From positions 1 through 64,000 of the forward strand of contig JAVKPJ010000050.1 in NCBI GenBank assembly GCA_033032175.1: a DNA stretch of 64,000 bases, written 5' to 3'. Each line of letters starts with the position of its first letter. Within the stretch, counting starts at the first letter, position 1. The notes below the pieces were generated by a model. The model had not been told where the DNA came from and made no database searches. It saw only the letters and a list, made by a program, of their open reading frames with translations. Source of the DNA: Saturnia japonica (lineage: Eukaryota; Arthropoda; Insecta; Lepidoptera; Saturniidae). Shown here in pieces: positions 32,262 to 41,795 of the stretch. Made by a program: the position numbers and the translations under genes.

Positions 32262-35200
32262 TTACGGCGGCAGGAGGTCATTCCTGACCCTGCGCCGCCG
32301 GGTTCGTCGACCGCGGGAGGGGAGGTCTGACGTCTGCTCCCTCTCCCTCTCCGCCGCCTCCTTTGCGAGCATGACGTCCTCGCAGAATGAGGCGACGGAG
32401 TTCCACCCGCTCTCACCCTCGACCATGGATGAGACGACGGTCGGGAGTGAGAGATCGGGCCCTATAGCCGCGATGAGGTCGCGGCGTGACGAGTCCCATG
32501 CGGGACAGGCGGCCAGTGTGTGCTGCGCGTTATCGACCGCGCAGCCACAATGATGGCACCCAGTCGTTGGCTCTCGGCCTATGCGACACAGGTAACTCCC
32601 GAAACATCCGTGTCCCGAGAGCACCTGCGTCAGCCGGAAGGTTAGGGTGCCGTGCCGCCTCCGTACCCATGCCGTCAAACGAGGCCTCACGGCCTCGACG
32701 GTCGTCACGCCGGCGCTGGGGTGCTCCAGTCGTCGGTCCCACTCCGCCATGACCAGGATCTGGTGGAGCTCTGCCCTACGCGCCTCGATCTCACGAGGCG
32801 CAGGTCGTCTTCCTCTCTCCAACGCCTCCCCGCGCCACCTGTAGAGCGACGCGAGGGCTTTCGCCTCCAGATCCCATGGCGGAGATCCGGCCAGTAGGGA
32901 GGCCGCCTCGAAGGAGATCGTGCGATATCCCCGGGCTACTCTGACGGCCATCGCTCTCTGCGGTTTGCGCAGAGCGGCGAAATTACGGGCCGCCAGGTTC
33001 TCAGCCCACACCGGGGCCCCGTAAAGGGCCATGGACCGCACGATCCCTATGTAGAGCCTTCGGCACGCGGAATTTGGACCCCCCAGGTTAGGCAACAGCC
33101 GCGCTAACGCGGCCGCAGCGCCCATAAGACGGGGGGTCAGCTGCCTGAAGTGCTCTACGAAGTCCCATCGGCTATCCAGAACGAGTCCAAGATATTTCAT
33201 ATTGGACTGTATGCCGATTGGGACGCCTCCCACGATGATCTGGGACCCTCTCGGTGGCGCATTCCGAGGCCCATGGAAACACAGAGCCTCAGATTTTTGC
33301 AGCGCCACATTTAGTCCCAGACGCCGGATCCGACCGACGACGTGTGCCACCCCAGCGGTTGCCAATATCGCGGCTTCGCGGTGCGACTTAGCTCTCGACG
33401 TGACCAGTGTGTCGTCGGCATAACACACGACACTGAGGCCACGGAGGAGCGCACCGCGCAACACCCAGTCGTATCCGATGTTCCAGAGAAGAGGGCCCAG
33501 AACTGACCCCTGGGGAACACCGGATACGACGTCTCGCCGACACATTCCACTCCGACCCAGGAAGACTACATACCTCTCGGAGAGGTATGCCCCGACTATG
33601 CGGCGGAGGTAGGACGGCACTCCGTGAAATCGGAGCGCCTCTCTAATTGTGGCCCAGGGCAAGGTGTTAAAGGCATTTGCGATGTCTAAAGACACCGCTA
33701 TCACCACCTCGCCCCGAGCAATGGCCTCCTCCGCCAGACTCCTCACTTGCGCGATCGCGTCAATTGTGGAGCGCCCTCTGCGGAAACCGAACTGGTTCCC
33801 CGCCAAATCCGGCCCCACGTGCGTTAAATGGCCGACGAGGCGGTTTGCAATCACTCTCTCGAAGAGTTTGCCCACCTCGTCGAGCAGCACAATGGGGCGG
33901 TACGCGGACGGCGAGTCCGCCGGGCGCCCCGGCTTTTGGAGCAGGACTAGACGGCCAGTTTTCCACTTCGACGGAAACCGGCCCTGCTCCAGACACACGC
34001 TGAGGAGTCCCAATAGTCGGGGCTCGAGGACCTCTTGGGCCAGGACCCACGCTCGACCAGGCAGGCCGTCGGGCCCTGGGGCGGTGTTTTTGGCCGCGAG
34101 GCGTTTCACCGCCGCCCTCAATTCTTCCCGGGTCACGTCGGGCACCGTCGTCTCGATCCACGCCGGGCTCGGCCGCGGGCGGGGCCATGCGGGGAGGTGA
34201 AAACTCCTCCCTGGAGGGAAACAGAGCGCTCACCACCTCCTCGAGGAACTCTGACTGGAGACTCTGGGTTACCGGGGGGGCCCATTGGCGAAGTTTTCCG
34301 CGTACCATCCGGTACGGGCGGCCCCACGGATCCCGATTGAGCGCCTCCAGGAATTTCTCTCTGGCCAGAGCTTTTGCGCGCTCAATGGCCCGTCGGAGGG
34401 TGAGCTTAGCTGCTCTGTAACCCTCATGCAGCTCCGCCTCTCCGGGGCTTGCGACCTGTGAATGACGTCGCCTGCGCCTTATCCTGGTGTACTGGCGGCG
34501 CGCTGCTACGCAAAGTGCGCGCAGCTGCGCGATTTCAGCGTTCCACCAGTACACCTGGCGCTTAGCTGGACGACGCCCAACTCTCGGCATCGCCGCGTCA
34601 CACATATGCGACACGGCGGCTCGCAGTCGCTCCGCCCCCATCTTCGACATCGGCAGGCCTCTCGGGTGTTCCATCCATCACCCAGGCTTGCACGATGGCG
34701 GCCTCGAGGAACACCTCGCGATCGAGGCGTCCCAGAGCCCAACGTGGACTGTCCTCCTCAGGGCCTCTCGGGACCGGTCGTCCCGAGGTCTGGGCGGACA
34801 CTTCGAACTGTATGTAAAGATGGTCCGAAAGTGTCTCTACCCCCTCCAGGACTCTCCAGTCCCGAACACGGCGTGCTATTGCAGGGCTTGCGAACGATAT
34901 GTCCACTATGGATTCGCCCTGCGGTCGCACGCACGTGTTTATTGAGCCCCTGTTAAGGACGAGTAGGCTTGATGTTACGGCCCACTCTTCCAGCGCCTCA
35001 CCCCTATTATCCGTGGATGGGGAACCCCAAGCCGTAGATTTGGCGTTGAAGTCCCCGAGGACTAGGATGGGGTGAGGGTGGCTACCCGAGACGACAGTGC
35101 CCAACTCCACCAAGAATGCCTCAAATTCGGCGAGACTCCACCGAGGGGGTGCATACACCCCCACCACCACAACGTCGCCGAGACGCGCCGCCACGTATCC

Positions 35201-35422
35201 CTGGCCCTCCTTGATGTTAGTGAAGGGCGGGGAGCCGGCGGCGGGCCGGGAAATGATGGCCACCGAGCCATCTCGATTACCCGCCCAGTCATCTCGGGGC
35301 GGCACGAAGTATGGCTCGGCTATCACGGCGACGTTGATTGACCACTGTGCCATGCTTTGGACTAGCAGGTCCTGCGCACTGGCACAGTGGTTTAGATTCG
35401 CTTGGAGGAGACGGATGGCCAT
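32262..35422 (-). pseudogene. ORF2 endonuclease-reverse transcriptase, two +1 frameshifts
   Basis: Compared with E8, one extra base lies near 34145 (CACCG for CACG) and one near 34637 (five C for four). Between them the linker between endonuclease and RT is out of frame. Endonuclease (35422-34640) and RT with C-terminal finger (34145-32262, 627 codons, YADD intact) are each open. Both lesions are single-base, so the copy may be very young or contain sequencing errors. The junction with ORF1 is TAATAATG, as in E8. Confidence 0.9.
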
Positions 35423-35424
35423 TA

Positions 35425-37758
35425 TTAACTGGTTTGTTCCATCTCCTCCGTCTGGACCGTCGTCGGCGCTTTAGGAACAGCCGACGAGGTCAGGGGCTGA
35501 GTCGGGGCTTTTCCCCTCCTTCCCCTTCTTCCTTTCTTCGTCTTGGGTGTCGGCTCAACACAAGCTCTGCTGCCCATCCGATGTCCCGTCGGTTTATTCG
35601 CTCGTGCGCATACAGCACAATGCGGATCCGCTGTACAACCTCCGGCTTTGTGGCCCGGTTGACTACAGCGATAACACAGCTGACTGTAGTCAAATTCGCA
35701 GGGACATTTTACCCCTACGTGGCCACTCTGGAAGCAACGGAAACACCGTTGTGGGCGAGGCTGCAGGATCTTCACCCGCGCCGACACCCATCCCACCAGT
35801 AACCGTCGGCCATCGCCAAGCTTCTTTGCTGTCGCTACTGGACAGGTTACTATAGCTGTTCCTGTCCCATCAGGTCCAGGACGTGGGTCGCTACATTTCA
35901 CTTGTCCAGGCGGGCATTCCCCAGCTGAGGCGACGGCTGCGATTAGTTTCTCGACCGTGACCGAGTCGTCGAGTCCTGAGATGCGCACGCTTGCACTTCT
36001 TACTGGCCTGGATACCCTAATATCCTCCACTGGGAAGGACAGCCTAATTTTATCTGCCAGCGCATCAGCCTTTTCGTTGCTGTCGGCGCCGGGTAACTCC
36101 AATATGGCTGCTCCTGTCACCGCCCTCCTGTAGTTAACGCCCTCAATTCCAAGGCTGCCTAGGTCCACGCTTTCCCAGGTCTTCGCCAGTACCTCCTTAT
36201 ATGTAAGACCTCTCGTTGCCGCCTCCGACTGCAGCGTGATCACCACTGCAGTGGATTTCGGCGAACGAATCTTACGGGTCTTCTTACCCTTTTTCTTAGG
36301 AGGCGCTGCCTTGGGCTTGGCCTTCTTTGATATAGCCGCCTTTTTACCCCCCTTACCGACTAATACCCATTCCCCCTCGGAGGACTTGGGAGCAGCTAAC
36401 TTTTCGCTGTAGGAGGGGGGACGAGAATCGGGTGCAGCCGACTTTGGTACTGCTTTCCCTACCTTCTGGCTGCTCTTCGTAGTCACTTGCCGGGAGTCTG
36501 CCAGCCGTGGAGGCCGAGTTTCGGGAGCTAACGGTTTCGCCGTGAGCTGTGCAGCCTTTCTATCCGCCGCTAAAGGAGGGCGGAGTCGTTGTTCCGGGAG
36601 GAGCCTATCCTCCAACGCCTCGAAGCGCGCACTCATTATATTGAGAATCTCCCTAAATTTCCCATCAATATCCGAAGTGCCGCTCCGAGGACGCCCTTGT
36701 TGCCTCTGCGGCAAAGGAGGAAACTCTTCCCTCGAAAGCCTTCTTGGAGGTGAAGAGGGTGGCGCGACAACGGAAGAGACGCTGGGTTCGGGCACTGGCA
36801 TGCGGACCTTCAAGAAGTCCGCTCTTAACTCCGCGAGCTCTTTGCGGAGCTCTGCCAGTTCTTCTGCCTGTCTTCTGTTTGTCTCCTCTACCCGCGTGTA
36901 TGCAGCTTGGACCCTCTCCAACTCCTCAGTGGTGGTCCGACTACTATATTTTACGACTGCGTCCTTAATGGACGCAGCCGCATCTTTGAGGGCTTTTGTA
37001 AACGTGCCCTTCAAGTTGTGTGATTTTTGGGCAACTTTAAGGATCACCTCAACGTCACCCATCACCCTCTCGGTTAATTGGGAGGAGAGCTCCTCCTCCG
37101 GGGCGGTGGCGATCTCTTTCGAAGCCCTACTGTGGCACGCACGTGAAGCCATCCTTGCCACGTCCTCCTCGGCTGCGAGTCGGATACCCTCCTCTTTAAG
37201 ACGCAGGTACTCGGATTGTAGCTTTACCATCCCGACGTATTCCCCAGTTGTTGGAGGGCGACCTCTGCCTCTTTTAGTGACCGCGACCTTCTTTAGGGCC
37301 GGAGAGGACTCATCTACCGACGCCGGGTCCGACGGTTGCGGAGGGTCAGGGTCTTCTGGCTTCCTTTTCCTTCGCCAAAACGTACCGCTAGGAATATCGT
37401 CATCAGACATAACCGATACCATTGTGCCCACGCTGGAATTACTAGTAACCGATAAGCGGTCCAACGATGCACTCCTCTCAATGATTACAACGGGCACAGC
37501 CGTCCCGCTATGACCTTCCTTTTCTGGCTCTACGACACCAGAATTCGGGACACTACCCGCTCCCGTACCATATTTATCCAAATCGCATGCAGAATCAAAA
37601 GTCAATGTTCTTGCCAAGGTTATCGTTGTTAAATCGGAATCACGCAAAATTTTGCCCCCCCCAGAAAACGTGGGGCAGCCCGAGCTAAGCTCGGGGAGGG
37701 ATTCTCCATTTCTGGTACCCTCCTGGGGTAGTGATTTTTTAAATGTTGCACTATCCAT
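35425..37758 (-). CDS. ORF1: Gag-like RNA-binding protein (intact, 777 aa)
   Basis: Complete frame from ATG 37758. Domains in order: N-terminal cassette KKSLPQEGTRNGESL...CPTFSGGG (about residues 7-34), shared with the gag-only ORF1s; Ser/acidic region; conserved block KSHNLKGTFTKALKDAA; coiled coil; basic linker; Gag core (STAVVITLQSEAATRGLTY, RPVRSASVRISGLDDSV, GWVSARVKIL); zinc knuckles from residue 672: CFRCFQSGHVGVKC, CYRCSQPGHKAGGC, CAVC...H...C; basic tail. It should bind element RNA and help deliver it to telomeres. It stops at TAA 35427-35425, just before the ORF2 start. Confidence 0.92.
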   Translation of the reverse strand: MDSATFKKSLPQEGTRNGESLPELSSGCPTFSGGGKILRDSDLTTITLARTLTFDSACDLDKYGTGAGSVPNSGVVEPEKEGHSGTAVPVVIIERSASLDRLSVTSNSSVGTMVSVMSDDDIPSGTFWRRKRKPEDPDPPQPSDPASVDESSPALKKVAVTKRGRGRPPTTGEYVGMVKLQSEYLRLKEEGIRLAAEEDVARMASRACHSRASKEIATAPEEELSSQLTERVMGDVEVILKVAQKSHNLKGTFTKALKDAAASIKDAVVKYSSRTTTEELERVQAAYTRVEETNRRQAEELAELRKELAELRADFLKVRMPVPEPSVSSVVAPPSSPPRRLSREEFPPLPQRQQGRPRSGTSDIDGKFREILNIMSARFEALEDRLLPEQRLRPPLAADRKAAQLTAKPLAPETRPPRLADSRQVTTKSSQKVGKAVPKSAAPDSRPPSYSEKLAAPKSSEGEWVLVGKGGKKAAISKKAKPKAAPPKKKGKKTRKIRSPKSTAVVITLQSEAATRGLTYKEVLAKTWESVDLGSLGIEGVNYRRAVTGAAILELPGADSNEKADALADKIRLSFPVEDIRVSRPVRSASVRISGLDDSVTVEKLIAAVASAGECPPGQVKCSDPRPGPDGTGTAIVTCPVATAKKLGDGRRLLVGWVSARVKILQPRPQRCFRCFQSGHVGVKCPCEFDYSQLCYRCSQPGHKAGGCTADPHCAVCARANKPTGHRMGSRACVEPTPKTKKGRRGRRGKAPTQPLTSSAVPKAPTTVQTEEMEQTS

Positions 37759-38125
37759 CTTCGTTACTTACTTTCCGTCTAGTTCGCAGTACGCCTGCCG
37801 GGACCGGTATGAAACCCACCAATCCCGCCAGCCGTTTTCCGGAACTGGGCCCTTGGGACTCAACTTGAGCCCTCATCGGCCCCAACCCGGTACTGAGTGC
37901 GCTGCTCACACGCCACACCCAGGAGTGTTTATCGGCTCTCCAGCCTAGATCCGTAGTGTTCAGCGAGACAGGGTCACCTCGAGAAGGATGTGGCTCTTCA
38001 CCACGCACTACGGTCTTGAGATGGCAGGCTAAGGCTCTCTCCAAAAGGCAAGAACTGTATTGCGCCTGTGGGTCCACCTCCTGCAGATCAGAGATACAAG
38101 TACCTCATCACGCCTGCTCGACCCC
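37759..38125 (-). promoter_or_regulatory. 5' UTR of E9
   Basis: The inner part matches E0, E17 and E18 (region containing CCGGAACTGGGCCCTTGG). The outer 210 nt match E3. The terminal 102 nt (38024-38125) have the same nested stems as E3 (GGGTC/GACCC, GCAGGC/GCCTGC, and a slightly weaker GTTCTTGCC/GGAGAGAGC hairpin). Confidence 0.6.
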
Positions 38126-38139
38126 AACCTAACCTAACC
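38126..38139 (-). repeat. Telomeric (TTAGG)n array
   Basis: Between two and three CCTAA units between E9 and E10. Confidence 0.95.
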
Positions 38140-38166
38140 TTTTTTTTTTTTTTTTTTTTTTTTTTA

Positions 38167-38251
38167 CGTGGGGAAATCCTGCATGGATCCGCCTCCCGAG
38201 CCGGGCAGCTCGAGAGGGGTATGTCAGACTCTTACTGACTAAAACCCCACG
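38167..38251 (-). ncRNA. Conserved 3'-terminal RNA fold of E10
   Basis: Outer stem CGTGGGG/CCCCACG (38167-38173, 38245-38251); other stems as in E7. Confidence 0.82.
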
Positions 38252-38494
38252 GTGTTCCTCTTTCACCCATTTGGCCGGGGAGCAGGGACAGCTTACGCAT
38301 TACTTCTACTCGCCCGGCGGGTGTAGGCCCCTCATAAGGGGCCACCTTCAGCGGTCTGAGGGGTCGAGGTGTGTGACACCCTCCAACGAACCTACGAGGG
38401 GCGCATCGAACACTGATGCGCCACGCCTCGGGCCTGTGCATTAGCTGCTGCAAGGGCGAAGGACGTGCCCGCGTCCGACGCCCGCAGGCCGTTT

Positions 38495-40470
38495 TTACGG
38501 CGGCAGGAGGTCATTCCTGACCCTGCGCCGCCGGGTTCGTCGACCGCGGGAGGGGAGTTCTGACGTCTGCTCCCTCTCCCTCTCCGCCGCCTCCTTTGCG
38601 AGCATGACGTCCTCGCAGAATGAGGCGACGGAGTTCCACCCGCTCTCACCCTCGACCATGGATGAAACGACGGTCGGGAGTGAGAGATCGGGCCCTATAG
38701 CCACGATGAGGTCGCGGCGTGACGAGTCCCATGCGGGACAGGCGGCAACTGTGTGCTGCGCGTTATCGACTTCGCAGCCGCAATGATTGCACCCAGTTGT
38801 TGGCTCTCGGCCTATGCGACACAGGTAACTCCCGAAGCATCCGTGTCCCGAGAGCACCTGCGTCAGCCGGAAGGTTAGGGTGCCGTGCCGCCTCCGTACC
38901 CATGCTGTCAAATGAGGCCTCACGGCCTCGACGGTCATCACGCCGGCGCTGGGGTGTTCCAGTCGTCGGTCCCACTCCGCCATGACCAGGATCTGGTGGA
39001 GCTCAGCCCTACGCGCCTCGATCTCACGAGGCGCAGGTCGTATTCCTCTCTCCAATGCCTCCCCACGCCACCTGTAGAGCGACGCGAGGGCTTTCGCCTC
39101 CAGATCCCATGGCGGAGATCCGGCCAGTAGGGAGGCCGCCTCGAAGGAGATCGTGCGATATCCCCGGGCTGCTCTGACGGCCATCGCTCTCTGCGGTTTG
39201 CGCAGAGCGGTGATATTACGGGCCGCCAGGTTCTCAGCCCACACCGGGGCTCCGTAAAGGGCCATGGACCGCACGACCCCCATGTAGAGCTTTCGGCAAG
39301 CGGAATTTGGACCCCCAAGGTTGGGCAACAGCCGCGCTAACGCGGCCGCAGCGCCCATAAGACGGGGGGTCAGCTGCCTGAAGTGCTCTACAAAGTCCCA
39401 TCGGCTATCCAGAACGAGTCCAAGATATTTCATATTGGACTGGATGCCGATTGGGACGCCTCCCACGATGATCTGGGACCCTCTCGGTGGCGCATTCCGA
39501 GGCCCATGGAAACACAAAGCCTCAGATTTTTGCAGCGCCACATTTAGTCCCAGACGCCGGATCCGACCGACGACGTGTGCCACACCAGCGGTTGCCAATA
39601 TCGCGGCTTCGCGATGCGACTTAGCTCTCGACGTGACCAGTGTGTCGTCGGCATAACACACGACACTGAGGCCACGGAGGAGCGCACCGCGCAACACCCA
39701 GTCGTATCCGATGTTCCAGAGAAGAGGGCCCAAAACTGACCCCTGGGGAACACCGGATACGACGTCTCGCCGACACATTCCACTCCGACCCGGGAAGACT
39801 ACATACCTCTCGGAAAGGTACGCCCCGACTATGCGGCGGAGGTAGGACGGCACTCCGTGAAATCGGAGCGCCTCTCTAATTGTGGCCCAGGGCAAGGTGT
39901 TAAAGGCATTTGCGATGTCTAAAGACACAGCTATCACCACCTCGCCCCGAGCAATGGCCTCCTCCGCCAGACTCCTCACTTGCGCGATCGCGTCAATCGT
40001 GGAGCGCCCTCTGCGGAAACCGAACTGGTTCGCCGCCAAATCCGGCCCCACGTGCGTTAAATGGCCGACGAGGCGGTTTGCAATCACTCTCTCGAAGAGT
40101 TTGCCCACCTCGTCGAGCAGCACAATGGGGCGGTACGCGGACGGCGAGTCCGCCGGGCGCCCCGGCTTTTGGAGCAGGACTAGACGGCCGGTTTTCCACT
40201 TCGACGGAAACCGGCCCTGCTCTAGACACACGCTGAGGAGTCCCAATAGTCGGGGCTCGAGGACCTCTTGGGCCAGGACCCACGCTCGACCAGGCAGGCC
40301 GTCGGGCCCTGGGGCGGTGTTTTTGGCCGCGAGGCGTTTCACCGCCGCCCTCAATTCTTCCCGGGTCACGTCGGGCACGTCGTCTCGGTCCACGTCAGGC
40401 TCGGCCGCGGGCGGAGCCATGTGGGGAGGTGAAAACTCTTCCCTGGAGGGAAACAGAGCGCTCACCACCT
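38495..40470 (-). pseudogene. ORF2 RT half (truncated, frame open)
   Basis: About 657 codons with no break: RT motifs SLDIANAF, GVPQGSVLGP, CYADDTLVTSRA and the C-terminal finger (CNHCGCEVDNAQHTVAAC, with an H-to-N change in the second finger position compared with E8). The endonuclease half and natural start are absent, so it is an inactive remnant. Confidence 0.9.
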
Positions 40471-40487
40471 CCTAACCTAACCTAACC
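40471..40487 (-). repeat. Telomeric (TTAGG)n array
   Basis: Three CCTAA units between E10 and E11. Confidence 0.95.
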
Positions 40488-40508
40488 TTTTTTTTTTTTT
40501 TTTTTTTA

Positions 40509-40593
40509 CGTGGGGAAATCCTACATGGATCCGCCTCCCGAGCCGGGCAGCTCGAGAGGGGTATGTCAGACTCTTACTGACTAAAACCCCACG
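40509..40593 (-). ncRNA. Conserved 3'-terminal RNA fold of E11
   Basis: Outer stem CGTGGGG/CCCCACG (40509-40515, 40587-40593); other stems as in E7. Confidence 0.82.
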
Positions 40594-40834
40594 GTGTTCC
40601 TCTTTCACCCATTTGGCCGGGGAGTAGGGACAGCTTGCGCATTACTTCTACTCGCCCGACGGATGTAGGCCCCTCATAAGGGGCCACCTTCAGCGGTCTG
40701 AGGGGTCGAGATGTGTGACACCCTCCGACGAACCTACGAGGGGCGCATCGAACACTGATGCGCCTCGCCTCGGGCCTGTGCATTGGCTGCAAGGGCGAAG
40801 GACGTGCCCGCGTCCGACACCCGCAGGCCGTTTT

Positions 40835-41695
40835 TTACGGCGGCAGGAGGTCATTCCTGACCCTACGCCGCCGGGTTCGTCGACCGCGGGAGGGGAGCTC
40901 TGACGTCTGCTCCCTCTCCCTCTCCGCCGCCTCCTTTGCGAGCATGACGTCCTCGCAGAATGAGGCGACGGAGTTCCACCCGCTCTCACTCGCAACCATG
41001 GACGAAACGACGGTCGGGAGTGAGAGATCGGGCCCTATAGCCGCGATGAGGTCGCGGCGTGACGAGTCCCATGCGGGACAGGCGGTCAGTGTGTGCTGCG
41101 CGTTATCGACCTCGCAGCCACAATGATGGCACCCAGTTGTTGGCTCTCGGCCTATACGACACAGGTAACTCCCGAAACATCCGTGTCCCGAGAGCACCTG
41201 CGTCAGCCGGAAGGTTAGGGTGCCGTGCCGCCTCCGTACCCACGCCGTCAAATGAGGCCTCACGGCCTCGACGGTCGTCACGCCGGCGCTGGGGTGCTCC
41301 AGTCGTCGGTCCCACTCCGCCATGACTATGATCTGGTGGAGCTCTGCCCTCCGCGTCTCGATCTCACGAGGCGCAGGTCGTATTCCTCTCTCCAACGCCT
41401 CCCCGCGCCACCTGTAGAGCGACGCGAGGGCTTCCGCCTCCAGATCCCATGGCGGAGATCCGGCCAGTAGGGAGGCTGCCTCGAAGGAGATCGTGCGATA
41501 TCCCCGAGCTGCTCTGACGGCCATCGCTCTCTGCGGCTTGCGCAGAGCGGCGATATTACGGGCCGCCAGGTTCTCAGCCCACACCGGGGCCCCGTAAAGG
41601 GCCATGGACCGCACGATCCCTATGTAGAGCCTTCGGCACGCGGAATTTGGACCCCCCAGGTTGGGCAACAGCCGCGCTAACGCGGCCGCAGCGCC
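40835..41695 (-). CDS. ORF2 C-terminal part (partial at the gap)
   Basis: Open frame covering the region after the RT active site, ending with CHHCGCEVDNAQHTLTAC and a basic tail. Whether the full ORF2 is intact cannot be judged because the sequence stops at the gap. Confidence 0.8.
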   Translation of the reverse strand, partial: GAAAALARLLPNLGGPNSACRRLYIGIVRSMALYGAPVWAENLAARNIAALRKPQRAMAVRAARGYRTISFEAASLLAGSPPWDLEAEALASLYRWRGEALERGIRPAPREIETRRAELHQIIVMAEWDRRLEHPSAGVTTVEAVRPHLTAWVRRRHGTLTFRLTQVLSGHGCFGSYLCRIGREPTTGCHHCGCEVDNAQHTLTACPAWDSSRRDLIAAIGPDLSLPTVVSSMVASESGWNSVASFCEDVMLAKEAAEREREQTSELPSRGRRTRRRRVRNDLLPP

Positions 41696-41795
41696 NNNNN
41701 NNNNNNNNNNNNNNNNNNNNNNNNNNNNNNNNNNNNNNNNNNNNNNNNNNNNNNNNNNNNNNNNNNNNNNNNNNNNNNNNNNNNNNNNNNNNNNN
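41696..41795. other. Assembly gap (100 N)
   Basis: Exactly 100 N. Both sides carry overlapping parts of the family B ORF2, so at least the 5' part of E11, a TTAGG array and the 3' end of E12 are missing here. The true size is unknown. Confidence 0.98.

Larger units (their letters stand above)
31914..38125 (-). mobile_element. E9: family B full-length element with intact ORF1 and a swapped 5' UTR
   Basis: About 6.2 kb with 20-nt poly(A). ORF2 is nearly identical to E8 but has two single-base insertions; ORF1 is intact but diverged from E8 ORF1 in its N-terminal half. The 5' UTR (37759-38125) is not the E8 type: it matches E3 at its end and the gag-only elements in its inner part. Confidence 0.92.
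38140..40470 (-). mobile_element. E10: family B element, 5'-truncated within ORF2
   Basis: 26-nt poly(A), 3' UTR, and the RT half of ORF2. The 5' end falls in the linker before the RT domain and shares CCT with the adjoining CCTAA array, a microhomology typical of aborted reverse transcription. No ORF1. Confidence 0.92.
40488..41695 (-). mobile_element. E11: family B element, 3' part only, cut by an assembly gap
   Basis: 20-nt poly(A), 3' UTR and the last ~286 codons of ORF2, almost identical to E8. The upstream part is lost in the N run at 41696. Confidence 0.9.
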
